The notes below the pieces were generated by a model that made no database searches, was not told the origin of the DNA, and saw only the letters and a program-made list of their open reading frames with translations. A stretch of 64,000 bases of DNA, from positions 30,924 through 94,923 of the forward strand of contig NZ_QSUU01000005.1 in the NCBI RefSeq assembly GCF_003439125.1, written 5' to 3'. The translations under genes and the position numbers were made by a program. Positions 17,722 through 26,448 of the stretch are shown here, piece by piece. Positions within the stretch are counted from its first letter, which is position 1, and each line of letters begins with the position of its first letter. Origin of the DNA: Collinsella sp. OM04-5. GTDB taxonomy: Bacteria; Actinomycetota; Coriobacteriia; Coriobacteriales; Coriobacteriaceae.

Positions 17722-18636
17722 ATGACTGATGCCGTTGAGGTTCTGCGAATTGATTCGCTCGAGGACGAGCGGCTCGATGCCTACGTGCGACTGACCGAGC
17801 GCGAGCTGCGCTGCGTGTTGGAGCCGCAAAAGGGCATCTTTATCGCCGAGAGTGCCAAGGTTATTGAGCGCGCGGTGCGTGCCGGATACCAGCCGGTGAG
17901 CTTTCTTTTGGGCGAACGCTGGCTCGATCAAATGATGCCGCTGTTTGAGCGCCTGGTTGTGTGCGAGGCCGCCGGCCCGGTTCCCGTGTTCGTGGCCTCG
18001 ATGGAGCTTATGGAGCAGCTGACGGGTTTTAACGTGACGCGCGGTGCGCTCGCGGCATTCCGTCGTCCACGCCAGATTCCGGTAGCCGAGTTCTTGAGTG
18101 GCGTCGTCGAGGCGGCGGGTGAGCGCCCGGTGCGCGTGTGCGTGCTCGAGGGCATTGTCGACCACACCAATGTCGGCGCGATTTTCCGCTCGGCGGCTGC
18201 ACTGAACGTCGATGGTATTTTGGTGAGCCCCACTTGCTGTGACCCGCTGTACCGCCGCTCGGCCCGTGTGAGCATGGGCACGGTGTTCCAGGTGCCCTGG
18301 ACGCGCATTGGCAGCGAGGCGCGCGTATGGCCGCATGATGGGCTGGCGGCGCTGCACGATGCCGGCTTTTCGTGTGCCGCTATGGCGTTGACGGATGATT
18401 CGGTGTCGCTGGACGATCCCGCGCTCCAGGAGATTGACCGCCTGGCAATCTTTATGGGCACCGAGGGTGCTGGCTTGGGCGCCAAGACCATTGCAGGCTG
18501 CGACCGCGCCGTGCGTATTCCGATGGCGCATGGGGTCGATTCACTCAACGTGGCCGCGGCAAGTGCTGTTGCCTTTTGGCAGCTGTGCCCACATGTGAGC
18601 AACGAGTACCACTACCAGCCGGGTCTGTATCACTAG
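17722..18636 (+). CDS. SpoU/TrmH family RNA 2'-O-methyltransferase
   Basis: A 304-residue SPOUT methyltransferase expected to methylate a ribose 2'-OH in rRNA or tRNA. The N-terminal substrate-binding domain (about 15-115) is followed by the knotted SAM domain with motif 1 LEGIVDHTNVGAIFRSAAAL, motif 2 FMGTEGAGLG and motif 3 IPMAHGVDSLNVAAASAVA. The target RNA cannot be told. Start is uncertain: ATG at 17722 fits the family length, an in-frame ATG at 17689 adds eleven residues and neither has a strong ribosome site (AAGAAGGG is 16 bases before 17722). Confidence 0.88.
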   Translation: MTDAVEVLRIDSLEDERLDAYVRLTERELRCVLEPQKGIFIAESAKVIERAVRAGYQPVSFLLGERWLDQMMPLFERLVVCEAAGPVPVFVASMELMEQLTGFNVTRGALAAFRRPRQIPVAEFLSGVVEAAGERPVRVCVLEGIVDHTNVGAIFRSAAALNVDGILVSPTCCDPLYRRSARVSMGTVFQVPWTRIGSEARVWPHDGLAALHDAGFSCAAMALTDDSVSLDDPALQEIDRLAIFMGTEGAGLGAKTIAGCDRAVRIPMAHGVDSLNVAAASAVAFWQLCPHVSNEYHYQPGLYH

Positions 18637-18761
18637 GCAGATAGTTCGCACCGGGCTCTGGTTCGGGGCGTTTCGGCCGACGTCGGTCGGTGCTAAGCTG
18701 GTATTTGCTTTGGTCTTAAATTGCCGTTTTGTTGTCTGACGTACGCTAGTGGGGAGGGCGT

Positions 18762-20111
18762 GTGGCTAAGAAATCTACGGCTATCGATGTAACGCAGGGC
18801 GTTATTTGGCAGCAGCTGCTGTCGCTGTGCGTCCCTATCTTCTTTAGCTCGTTTTTTCAGCAGGCTTACACGCTTATCGGTACCTATATCGTCGGTCAGT
18901 TTGGCGGCAAGCTCGCGCTGGGCGGCATTCAGGCCACGATGGTGCTCACGGAGCTCTGCATTGGTTTTTGCGTCGGTGTGGGTGCTGGCTGTGCGGTCAT
19001 TACGGGCCAGTTTTTTGGCCAGCACGATGACGAGTGCCTGAGCCGATCGGTCCATACGGCCATGACGCTCGCGCTGGTGGGCGGCATTGTCATTTCCATT
19101 CTGGGCATGGTGTTTGTCGAGCCGATGCTTGTGCTGATGAATACACCGCATGAGCTGTTGGCCGAGGGTGTGGCGTATGCCCGTTGCTACTTTGCCGCCA
19201 TGTTTGCAGCGCTGCTGCTCAATATGGGGACGGCGTTGTTGCGCGCCGTGGGCGACACGCGCGGTCCGGCGGTCATTATTGCCTCCGGCTGCTTCGTCAA
19301 CGTGGCGCTCGACATTCTCTTTGTCGCCGTGCTGCACATGGAAGCGCTGGGCTGCGGCATCGCGGTGGCGCTGACTATCTGCACCAATGCCACGATGATT
19401 GTGATCCGCATGATGCGCGCTCCGGGGGCGTGGCGGTTGTCGCTATCCAAGCTCGGTATTGATCGCGGCATTTGCAAGAGCATGCTTTCGTGCGGTTTGC
19501 CGCTGGGCGTTCAGTCTGCGGCGTATTCGATCTCCAACGTTTTGATTCAGGTGTCGGTTAACTCGTTTGGAGCCGATGTCACGACCGCTTGGGGCCTTTC
19601 CGGCCGCCTGGACGGCATTATCTGGATGGTGACCGAGGCGCTTGGTGTGTCGATCACTACGTTCTCGGCGCAGAACTTTGGTGCGCGCAATTACGATCGC
19701 ATGCGAAAGGGATATCACACGTCGCTCGTGCTTTCATTTGTGCTTATCGGTGGCCTGTCTGCCGTGCTGCTGGTGTTTTCGGGCCCGCTTTCGCGTTTGT
19801 TTATCGACGATGCCGCGATTTCGACCTACACCACGACGATTCTTCATTTCATCGCGCCGTTCTACGCGATCTTCTCGATTATCGAAAACGCGTCCGGCTC
19901 CATCCGCGGCGCTGGCGTGAGCTTCCAGCCTATGATGCTCACGATATTCGGCACGGTCGTGCTCCGCGTGGCGTGGGTGTTCGCGATTATGCCGCTCGAC
20001 CCCTCGCTCGAGCATCTGCTGCTGGTCTACCCCGTAACCTGGGTAATAACCGCCACGATGTTTACCGTCTACCACCACAGCGGCAACTGGCTAGGCCGCG
20101 CCACTGCCTAA
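18762..20111 (+). CDS. MATE family efflux transporter
   Basis: A 449-residue inner-membrane exporter of the MATE (MatE/NorM/DinF) family; cations or drugs are typical cargo. About twelve hydrophobic segments are arranged in two matching halves, each beginning with the family motif region (LLSLCVPIFFSSFFQQAYTL and LLSCGLPLGVQSAAYSI-like). The start is GTG at 18762 with GGGGAGGG at 18751-18758. Substrate cannot be inferred. Confidence 0.9.
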   Translation: MAKKSTAIDVTQGVIWQQLLSLCVPIFFSSFFQQAYTLIGTYIVGQFGGKLALGGIQATMVLTELCIGFCVGVGAGCAVITGQFFGQHDDECLSRSVHTAMTLALVGGIVISILGMVFVEPMLVLMNTPHELLAEGVAYARCYFAAMFAALLLNMGTALLRAVGDTRGPAVIIASGCFVNVALDILFVAVLHMEALGCGIAVALTICTNATMIVIRMMRAPGAWRLSLSKLGIDRGICKSMLSCGLPLGVQSAAYSISNVLIQVSVNSFGADVTTAWGLSGRLDGIIWMVTEALGVSITTFSAQNFGARNYDRMRKGYHTSLVLSFVLIGGLSAVLLVFSGPLSRLFIDDAAISTYTTTILHFIAPFYAIFSIIENASGSIRGAGVSFQPMMLTIFGTVVLRVAWVFAIMPLDPSLEHLLLVYPVTWVITATMFTVYHHSGNWLGRATA

Positions 20112-20119
20112 TGATCCCT

Positions 20120-20190
20120 GGGGGGGGGACGGAGGAAAACGGCTCATTGCTCTCCGTCGTGATGTCGAGGATCCGTTTCCCTTCGTCCCC
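20120..20190. repeat. Imperfect long inverted repeat between the MATE gene and cobO
   Basis: A run of nine G (20120-20128) leads into an 18-base arm at 20125-20142 that pairs with 20173-20190 (16 Watson-Crick pairs, one wobble, one mismatch; arm core GGACGGAGGAAAACGG). An alternative short hairpin pairs GACGGAG at 20128 with CTCCGTC at 20152. It separates two converging genes, so it may end both transcripts. Confidence 0.65.
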
Positions 20191-20200
20191 TTCGGATCAA

Positions 20201-20686
20201 TTAGTATTCGATGCCTTGGCGGGCTAGGAGGCCTTCGTCGAAGTAGTGTTTGACGGGGCGCATTTCGGTTACTAGGTCGGCAAGGTCGGCGAGGGGCAGC
20301 AAGCCGCGGCCGGTGAGCACGAGCTCCGCGGTGGTCGGTTTCATCGCGATCAATGCTTCGACATCTTCGCGCGTTACAAAGCCCCGTCGCATGGCTTCCC
20401 CCAGCTCATCCAAGATCAGCACGTCGACCTGGCAAATCTGCTCGCGCGCCAGCTCCATGATCTGTACGGCACAGGCTTCGGGCGTATCGCGATTGGCTTG
20501 TACGATGCGTAGCCCCAATCGAGGTGCTGCGTCATGTTCGGCGCAGTGCAGCTTCTTGGCAAACTGAAGCATGAGCACGTTAAGTCCATAGCCCGTGGCG
20601 CGCAGCGCGAGCCCCAGCGCAGCCGTCGTCTTGCCCTTGCCGTCGCCCGTATAGATTTGAACCTTGCCGACTTCCAGTGATGCCAT
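20201..20686 (-). CDS. cobO: Cob(I)yrinic acid a,c-diamide adenosyltransferase (CobO/BtuR type)
   Basis: This enzyme moves the adenosyl group of ATP to cob(I)alamin, giving adenosylcobalamin. The 161-residue protein has the P-loop GDGKGKTT at 14-21, the family segment LALRATGYGLNVLMLQFAK and the Walker B-like VDVLILDEL near 96. The start is ATG at 20686 with AAAGGAC upstream. No other cobalamin gene is in the window, so it probably serves salvage of imported corrinoid. Confidence 0.93.
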   Translation of the reverse strand: MASLEVGKVQIYTGDGKGKTTAALGLALRATGYGLNVLMLQFAKKLHCAEHDAAPRLGLRIVQANRDTPEACAVQIMELAREQICQVDVLILDELGEAMRRGFVTREDVEALIAMKPTTAELVLTGRGLLPLADLADLVTEMRPVKHYFDEGLLARQGIEY

Positions 20687-20763
20687 CTCTGTCCTTTCGT
20701 GCCCGGCGTCGGTTTATCGCCGTTCGGGTTGGGTATTCTAGATAGCATTATCAACCCCAGTAG

Positions 20764-22671
20764 ATGGAGTTCAAGCAGATGGAGATGGATGACAACAAAC
20801 GTAGACGGAATATGATCCTCTACGTGCTCATCGCCTTCGTCGTCTACCTCGTGCTCTCGACCGTTCTGTTCCCCAACATCGGTCACACGCAGCAGATTAC
20901 GAAGACCGATTATTCGACGTTTGTCAAAGCGCTCGATAAGAAGAGTGTCGACAAGGTCGAGTACAACACGGACGATTACACGATTTATTACACCAAGAAG
21001 GGCGAGGACGAGAACATCGCCTACAAGACGACCGGTGTGCCGAATGACGCGGGCTTTACCGATCGCGTGCTTGAATCTGGCGCCTCGCTTGAGTCGGTCG
21101 TTCCCGATAAGAACTCGGGTCTGATGACCTACTACCTGCTCACCCTCATTCTTCCCATGGTGATTTTCTTCCTGATTGGCTGGTGGCTCAACCGCCGCAT
21201 GAAGAAGGCCATGGGTGATGACGGTCCCTCGATGAACTTTGGCGGCGGTGGTTTTGGCGGCGGTGGACTGGGCAAGTCCGGTGCTCGCGTGATCGCCTCC
21301 AAGGATGTGGGCGTGACCTTTAAGGATGTCGCCGGCCAGGAAGAGGCCAAGGAGTCCCTCAAGGAGGTCGTCGACTTTCTGGAGAAGCCGCAGCGCTACG
21401 AGGAGATCGGCGCCAAGCTGCCGCGCGGTGCCCTCCTTGTCGGCCCTCCGGGTACGGGTAAGACCCTGCTTGCCAAGGCCGTTGCCGGCGAGGCGGGCGT
21501 TCCGTTCTTTAGTATTTCTGGTTCTGAGTTCGTCGAGATGTTCGTCGGCCGTGGCGCCGCTAAGGTTCGCGATCTGTTTAAGCAGGCCAAGGAAAAGGCC
21601 CCGTGCATCGTCTTTATCGATGAGATCGATACCATCGGCAAGAAGCGCGATGGCGGCGGCTTTAGTGGCAACGACGAGCGCGAGCAGACGCTCAACCAGC
21701 TGCTGACCGAGATGGACGGCTTTGATAACCACAAGGGTATTGTCGTTCTCGCTGCCACCAACCGTCCCGATAGCCTTGACCCGGCCCTGCTGCGCCCCGG
21801 CCGCTTTGACCGCCGTATTCCCGTTGAGCTGCCCGACCTGACCGGACGTAAGAACATTCTTGAGCTCCATGCCAAGAGCGTGAAGACGCAGCCGCCGATC
21901 GACCTGACCGCGATTGCCCGCGCCACGCCCGGTGCCTCGGGCGCCGACCTTGCCAACATCATCAACGAGGGCGCCCTGCGCGCCGTCCGCGAGGGTCGCA
22001 AGCGCGCCACTCAGGACGATTTTGAGGAGTCGGTGGAGGTTGTCATCGCCGGTCAGCAGCGCAAGTCCACGGTGCTGTCCGATCACGAGAAGCAGGTTGT
22101 TTCTTACCACGAGATCGGCCATGCCATCGTTGCCGCCCGCCAGAAGGGCTCTGCGCCGGTTACCAAGATCACCATCGTGCCGCGCACGAGCGGCGCTCTG
22201 GGCTACACCATGCAGGTCGAGGAGGACGAGCGCTTCCTGACCACGCGCCAGGAGGTTCTGGACAAGCTCGCCGTCTACTGCGGCGGACGTGCTGCCGAGG
22301 AGCTCATCTTTGGCGAGATGACGACCGGTGCGGCCAACGACATCGAGCAGGCCACTAAGCTCGCCCGTAATATGGTGACACGCTTTGGTATGTCCGATGA
22401 GTTTGGCATGATGGCGCTCGGTACCGTCCAGAACGCGTACCTCAACCAGGACACGTCGCTTACCTGCGCTCCCGGTACGGCCGAGCGCGTGGACGCGATT
22501 GTCGCCAAGCTGATTGAGGATGCGCACGATCGTGCCCTGCAGATCCTCAAGGAGAACAAGTTTAAGCTCCACGAGCTGGCTCGTTATCTGTACAAGAAGG
22601 AGACGATTACGGGCGAGGAGTTCATGAATCTCCTTACGCGCGAGAATCCGCTGATGCCAAAGCAGCAGTAA
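20764..22671 (+). CDS. ftsH: ATP-dependent zinc metalloprotease FtsH
   Basis: FtsH degrades damaged membrane proteins and some regulators. The 635-residue protein has two membrane helices (about 17-36 and 120-142) flanking an extracytoplasmic domain, a Gly-rich linker ([11 protein letters not shown]), the AAA+ module with GPPGTGKT from 227, [10 protein letters not shown] near 280 and the second-region-of-homology arginines, and the zinc site HEIGH at 449-453. Start is uncertain: ATG at 20764, 20779 and 20785 are all in frame and none has a good ribosome site. Confidence 0.96.
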   Translation: MEFKQMEMDDNKRRRNMILYVLIAFVVYLVLSTVLFPNIGHTQQITKTDYSTFVKALDKKSVDKVEYNTDDYTIYYTKKGEDENIAYKTTGVPNDAGFTDRVLESGASLESVVPDKNSGLMTYYLLTLILPMVIFFLIGWWLNRRMKKAMGDDGPSMNFGGGGFGGGGLGKSGARVIASKDVGVTFKDVAGQEEAKESLKEVVDFLEKPQRYEEIGAKLPRGALLVGPPGTGKTLLAKAVAGEAGVPFFSISGSEFVEMFVGRGAAKVRDLFKQAKEKAPCIVFIDEIDTIGKKRDGGGFSGNDEREQTLNQLLTEMDGFDNHKGIVVLAATNRPDSLDPALLRPGRFDRRIPVELPDLTGRKNILELHAKSVKTQPPIDLTAIARATPGASGADLANIINEGALRAVREGRKRATQDDFEESVEVVIAGQQRKSTVLSDHEKQVVSYHEIGHAIVAARQKGSAPVTKITIVPRTSGALGYTMQVEEDERFLTTRQEVLDKLAVYCGGRAAEELIFGEMTTGAANDIEQATKLARNMVTRFGMSDEFGMMALGTVQNAYLNQDTSLTCAPGTAERVDAIVAKLIEDAHDRALQILKENKFKLHELARYLYKKETITGEEFMNLLTRENPLMPKQQ

Positions 22672-22689
22672 CACTAGTTGCGCTGTGTC

Positions 22690-22730
22690 AATCGCCCCAT
22701 TTGAGTGTCCATCTCAAATGGGGCGATTTT
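22690..22730 (+). terminator. Strong terminator after ftsH
   Basis: A perfect 16 bp stem (22690-22705 with 22713-22728; AATCGCCCCATTTGAG, loop TGTCCAT) runs into TTTT. Confidence 0.92.
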
Positions 22731-22749
22731 GCGTGAGGAGAGTTGTTAT

Positions 22750-23241
22750 ATGAAGATCGTGGTGAGTGCCTGCTTGATGGGCGAGAGCTGCAAGTATAAC
22801 GGGCTCGATAACTACCATCGCGAGCTGGTCGAGGCTTGCGAGCGCACGGGGACCGAGGTCCTGTTGGTATGCCCCGAGGTCTTTGGCGGCCTTCCCACAC
22901 CGCGCAAGCCGTCCGAGATTGTGAGCGGCGAGGTCCGTACCTGCGAGGGCGCCTCAGTCGATCGCGAGTTTCGCCTGGGTGCCCAACGTGCGCTCGATAT
23001 GTGCGAGCAGGCGGGCGGCCCGTCCGAGATCGCTGCGTGCGTCTTGCAGGACCGTAGCCCCTCGTGCGGTGCGGGTCGCGTCTACGATGGCACCTTTAGC
23101 GGTACGCTCACCGCGGGTAACGGCGTTTTCGTTGACTTGCTCCTGCGCCACGGGTACCGTGTGATCCCTGCAAGCGAATTTGACCCCAGCATGCTGGAAC
23201 ATTGTTCACAGCACTCGAACCCAACACTTCCTCACGGGTGA
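22750..23241 (+). CDS. DUF523 family protein with altered C-terminus
   Basis: A 163-residue DUF523 protein of unknown function. The conserved N-terminus VVSACLMGESCKYNGLDN, CPEVFGGLPTPR and LQDRSPSCG patterns are present; the cysteines suggest a metal or cluster site. The start ATG follows GAGGAG at 22735-22740. The family normally ends soon after the segment equal to GYRVIPASEF; the last 16 residues here (SMLEHCSQHSNPTLPHG) overlap a recombinase relic on the other strand, so the original 3' end has probably been replaced. Confidence 0.8.
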   Translation: MKIVVSACLMGESCKYNGLDNYHRELVEACERTGTEVLLVCPEVFGGLPTPRKPSEIVSGEVRTCEGASVDREFRLGAQRALDMCEQAGGPSEIAACVLQDRSPSCGAGRVYDGTFSGTLTAGNGVFVDLLLRHGYRVIPASEFDPSMLEHCSQHSNPTLPHG

Positions 23242-23323
23242 CCGTTTTGGCATCATCCGTGAAGTTGATATTGAGTACGACCCGGTCATCAAAGACGTAG
23301 ACCGAGTTGACAGGTGCCGTACC
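23189..23323 (-). pseudogene. C-terminal relic of a serine site-specific recombinase
   Basis: On the minus strand 45 codons read APVNSVYVFDDRVVLNINFT and then DDAKTVTREEVLGSS. This resembles the C-terminus of large serine recombinases (pattern VN.VY.YDD..VLTFNY.DG.KT.T). No catalytic domain remains. It overlaps the end of the DUF523 reading frame. The identification rests on motif memory and is moderate. Confidence 0.5.
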
Positions 23324-23417
23324 CAGGCAGCCCCTCCCCGCGGCCATCGCGCAGGAACGCGCACACGGCCTTCCCGTCTCTTGCGCCTCTCCCGGAACTG
23401 TCCACATCAGTGTAGCC

Positions 23418-23646
23418 AATCCAGTCCGCCAAGGGCTGCAGCCCGGACAACGCGGCGATGGAGGGCTTCTTCGGCCTGCTCAAGAAGGAGTTCTGGCACG
23501 GCAGGGACAGGTCGGACTGGACCCCCGCCCGCTTCATCGAGGAGCTCGGGGGCTGGATTGGTCGATACAATACGGAGAGGCGCAGCGATGCGCTCGGTGG
23601 CCGCACGCCGGCCGAGTTCCGCTCCGCGCTGGGAAGGGCCGCGTGA
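23418..23646 (+). pseudogene. C-terminal fragment of an IS3-family transposase (OrfB)
   Basis: After an in-frame TAG at 23415 the frame reads SAKGCSPDNAAMEGFFGLLK, WHGRDRSDWTPARFIEELGG and WIGRYNTERRSDALGGRTPA to a TGA at 23644. This is the end of the rve integrase domain of IS3-type OrfB, including the DNAAMEGFFG.LK.E motif with its catalytic Glu. The N-terminal part with the two Asp residues is missing, so the element is dead. Confidence 0.85.
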
Positions 23647-23701
23647 CGGTCCATGAAATCATCCGCAGTCCCCATTCTTGCCCCTTTGGGACAGCTTCTT
23701 G

Positions 23702-23721
23702 TTGGGGCGTGCCTGCCCCAA
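23702..23721. repeat. Short inverted repeat downstream of the transposase relic
   Basis: TTGGGGC and GCCCCAA pair around GTGCCT. It lies 56 bases after the transposase stop and may be a remnant of the element end or a terminator for the genes on either side. Confidence 0.4.
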
Positions 23722-23761
23722 ACCCTGCTAGGAACGAGTACAGCTAACTGGAATTTTCAAA

Positions 23762-24364
23762 TTAGTCTTTGCAAATTACCTTTGAACCTTCACCATCAAT
23801 TACAATTCCCTGACGGTTGTTAATTGGGCATAGATTCAAATCCGAAAACTCAGCCATTATTTTCTCGGTAACTTTCTTAAATGGTGCTGTGAGATAATGC
23901 GGAAGAACATAGAAATCAATCAAATTAAGCCCTGAATCATCTTCTTGTGAGTAGTCCTCCGGCATTTCATCCATTTGCTCGATATATTGGATGCTTGGAG
24001 CGCATACAATCGCACCTGCCGATTCACCAATCATCAGTTTTCCCTTTGCCAATTCTTTCTTCAACAGCTCATCCGTTCCCGTTTTACGGAGCTGGTCTAT
24101 AAGGAAAAAAGAATTTCCGCCGGTAAAATAGATCACATCCGCATCTTCAAAAAGAGACTGTATCGTTGAATAAGCCTCCGTTGAAATATCAATTTCAGTT
24201 ACGATTGCTCCCAACTTTTTGAATAATTTTCGAGCCGAGCCGACATAACCGGTGTAGCCTTCACGCAGCGAAGCTGTTGGAATAAATGCGACTTTTTTAT
24301 TTTCAATTTCTTCCTTTATCAGACTTCCTACACTTGAAAAGTGAGAACATAAAAACAGTTTCAT
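23762..24364 (-). CDS. Peptidase E family protein (S51, class I glutamine amidotransferase-like)
   Basis: A 200-residue protein of the peptidase S51/dipeptidase E family. The nucleophile Ser115 lies in LMIGESAGAIV, preceded by the oxyanion-type FTGGNSFFLIDQL at 80-92. Dipeptidase E cuts Asp-X dipeptides; the closest relatives in Firmicutes are often only called peptidase E. The gene is AT-rich (many AAA, GAA, ATT codons) in contrast to its neighbours, with a Firmicutes-like AAAGGAGA site 7 bases before ATG, so it was probably acquired. A TTG at 24367 is a less likely start. Confidence 0.85.
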   Translation of the reverse strand: MKLFLCSHFSSVGSLIKEEIENKKVAFIPTASLREGYTGYVGSARKLFKKLGAIVTEIDISTEAYSTIQSLFEDADVIYFTGGNSFFLIDQLRKTGTDELLKKELAKGKLMIGESAGAIVCAPSIQYIEQMDEMPEDYSQEDDSGLNLIDFYVLPHYLTAPFKKVTEKIMAEFSDLNLCPINNRQGIVIDGEGSKVICKD

Positions 24365-24828
24365 CAATATTCTCCTTTATATATAAATTCTTATTTGTTG
24401 AACTAAGCCGTGTATACCATACTCTCCAATGATAGAACGCCCTGATATAGCGAAATTTTGCCGTTTTCCAGCGTACGTGCGTACACACTCCACAGGAATT
24501 CTAAGGGGCCTGCCCCCTTAGCACACGGACTTTGGAATAAAGTCTAGTGTTTTACGCCTTGCCAGAGGTGTACAGGCTCTCGGTATGCACGTACGAAGCA
24601 ATTGCCATCAATGCCCCATATAAGTGGCGATCAAGTTCGCATAAAGCGACCTTGATCCCGCAAAACAAAAGGCAGGATACCATCACCACGATGATGCCCT
24701 GCCTCTGTTCGTTCCTGTTTACCGTTCCGAGTAGTCCTTCCGCAGAATTTCCGATAAACAAAAAACGTACCCGAACCCTTTCTCGTAAAGAATCGGGTTC
24801 GAGTACGAACTGAATGCTGGAGCAATAA
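24365..24828. other. Intergenic stretch without a recognised gene
   Basis: About 460 bases of mixed composition. It starts with the AT-rich promoter zone of the peptidase E gene, contains a hairpin of CTAAGGGG and CCCCTTAG at 24501-24521, and then overlapping short frames on both strands (for example 24552-24836 minus, 94 codons, starting with a GTG inside the following repeat). None has a ribosome site or a family match I recognise. It may be mobile-element debris. Confidence 0.5.
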
Positions 24829-24869
24829 AAAACCACCAGAAAGGTGCCTGTCCCCTTTGTGGTGGTTTT
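24829..24869. repeat. Inverted-repeat element, copy 1 (CCACCA / TGGTGG with GGTGCCTGTCCCC loop)
   Basis: AAAACCACCA pairs with TGGTGGTTTT around a loop containing AGGTGCCTGTCCCCTT. The same loop is found in reverse complement at 32482-32497, in a second element with the same arms. Placed just after the minus-strand dehydrogenase stop, it can work as a terminator there. Confidence 0.75.
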
Positions 24870-24878
24870 GGGCCAGCC

Positions 24879-25961
24879 CTAGAGCGTGTGGCCGTAAGCG
24901 TCGGCAGCCTTGATGGCGGCGGCGAACTTTTCGTCGGTGAAGGGCTCGGGGTTGCCTTGCTTCCACTCGTTGGTGGCGTGCGCGTACTCGCACAGGGCGG
25001 GGATATCGGACTCGGAAAGCCCGACCTGCTCAAGCGTCACGGGCAGCCCCATCTCCTTGTTAAAGGCTGCGTAGCGCTCAAGGTTCTCGGTATCGCCCGT
25101 GTAGGCAAACAGCACCAGCACGCCCAGGCTCACGACCTCGCCATGCAGGTAGGTGCCCTCGCGCGGAATGCTGCAGGTGGCGTTGTAGAACGCATGCGCC
25201 ACGCTCGAGTTGTAGTAGTAATCGTTTTGGTTGGTCAGGTTGGAGACATAGCCCGTGTTGACCACGATATCGAGCGCGATCTGCTTGACGGCCTCGGTCG
25301 ACAGGTTCTGGCGAACGTCCTCAAGACCCTGCACGCCATAGGTAAACAGCGGCTCGGAGCAGGTGTGTGCGAGCGCCAGGCCAAGACCAGCGGTGTGCTC
25401 CAGGTTGCCAGCGCTCGTGGCGTACTCGACCTCGGGCTGCTTGGACAGGGCATCGCCCACGCCGGCCCAGAAGTACTCCGCCGGAGCCTCGGCGATGATT
25501 TTGGGATTGATGAAGATGTGCGCGGGGCGGTTGGGGTACGAATAACCCTCGAGCGAGCCGTCGTCGTTGTAGACAACGGCAATGGCGGTCGCGGCCGAGC
25601 AGTTGGAGCAGATCGTCGGTACCGTAAAGACGATCTTCTTGAGCTCGATGGCCGCCGTCTTGACGGTGTCGAGCGCTTTGCCGCCGCCGCATGCGATGAG
25701 CACATCGGCCTCTCGGCAGGCGGGGGAGTTAACAAGCTTGGCGATATTGGCACGCGTGCTGTTGGTGCCGTAGACGCGTGTCTCCAGAATCTCGACGTCG
25801 GTGTCCTCCAGTGCCGCTTCGATACTGGGAAGCGCCGCGGCCAGTGCTCGTTTACCACCGATAATCGCGACCTTGGCCGCTCCGTACTCGGCCAGCGCGC
25901 CGGGCAGCTCGTCAAAGCAATCCTCGCCGACGGTGTAGTCACTCATTCCAATCGTGCGCAT
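24879..25961 (-). CDS. Iron-containing alcohol dehydrogenase family protein (glycerol dehydrogenase-like)
   Basis: A 360-residue member of the GldA/iron-type alcohol dehydrogenase family. Visible are the NAD-binding GGGKALDTVK near 92, the TICSNCSAATAIAVVY region, the metal-site segment GVGDALSKQPEVEYA with its Asp, and the metal histidine in THG-like YLHGEVVSLGVL. The true substrate (glycerol or another polyol or aldehyde) is open. It is divergent from the ileS leader. The start could be ATG at 25961 or the internal ATG of MSDYTVGED. Confidence 0.85.
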   Translation of the reverse strand: MRTIGMSDYTVGEDCFDELPGALAEYGAAKVAIIGGKRALAAALPSIEAALEDTDVEILETRVYGTNSTRANIAKLVNSPACREADVLIACGGGKALDTVKTAAIELKKIVFTVPTICSNCSAATAIAVVYNDDGSLEGYSYPNRPAHIFINPKIIAEAPAEYFWAGVGDALSKQPEVEYATSAGNLEHTAGLGLALAHTCSEPLFTYGVQGLEDVRQNLSTEAVKQIALDIVVNTGYVSNLTNQNDYYYNSSVAHAFYNATCSIPREGTYLHGEVVSLGVLVLFAYTGDTENLERYAAFNKEMGLPVTLEQVGLSESDIPALCEYAHATNEWKQGNPEPFTDEKFAAAIKAADAYGHTL

Positions 25962-26103
25962 AGCAGCCTTCTTTCGTTAGATAAAGTGCTTTCAGGTATT
26001 TTGCTCCAAGAGAAGGCTCACTGCCGCGAGAAATTTCGAACGTATAAAACCAGTGTTGAGGGTTTTTCGCCGGCGCGGAACGTGCTAGCATACTCCGCAT
26101 AAG

Positions 26104-26405
26104 CGTTGATGGGGACGAGTAGTCGGCCGTCCGCATGCTACAGAGAGCGGGGAGCGCTGAGAACCCGTGCATGCGACCGATGAAAATCACCCCGGAGCTG
26201 CGGTCCCAACGGGCGCGCCGCACAGGCACGTCTTAGTAGACATCGCCGAGATGGTCGTCGATACAGGCCAGCCGAGTAACGGATGCGAGCGCGCTGTAAC
26301 GCGGGCGAGGGCATCTAAGCTGGGTGGTTAAGCGAAGAGCTTTTGCGGGCACATGGCCCGTTTTGTGGCGCTTCGTCCCAGCTTGCAGGGACGGGCGCTT
26401 TTTTT
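26104..26405 (+). promoter_or_regulatory. T-box leader of ileS (isoleucine specifier ATC)
   Basis: The leader opens with the T-box stem I pattern (GATGGGGACGAGTAG; CAGAGAGCGGGGAGCGCTGAGA) and has a candidate specifier codon ATC at 26186-26188 (GAAAATCACCC). Near the 3' end GGTGG at 26323-26327 stands in for the tRNA-binding bulge. AAGCTGGG (26317-26324) can pair with CCCAGCTT (26377-26384), an 8 bp antiterminator that would use the 5' side of the terminator. Low charged tRNA-Ile should thus favour readthrough into ileS. The exact T-box consensus (GGTGGTACCGCG) is not fully kept (GGTGGTTAAGCG). Confidence 0.85.
26368..26405 (+). terminator. T-box terminator before ileS
   Basis: CGTCCC (26374-26379) pairs with GGGACG (26388-26393), extended by GCGC with GCGC, and is followed by seven T. 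Confidence 0.88.
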
Positions 26406-26448
26406 GGTGCCCAATGGGCGTGCGCGCCCACGACATGAAAGGGGTACC

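Noticed and set aside
20416..22674. Minus-strand open frame of 752 codons
   Set aside because: It is antisense to ftsH and runs into cobO out of frame.
24552..24836. 94-codon minus-strand frame and an 88-codon plus-strand frame
   Set aside because: The minus frame starts inside an inverted repeat and neither has a ribosome site or recognised domain. The stretch is reported as unassigned instead.
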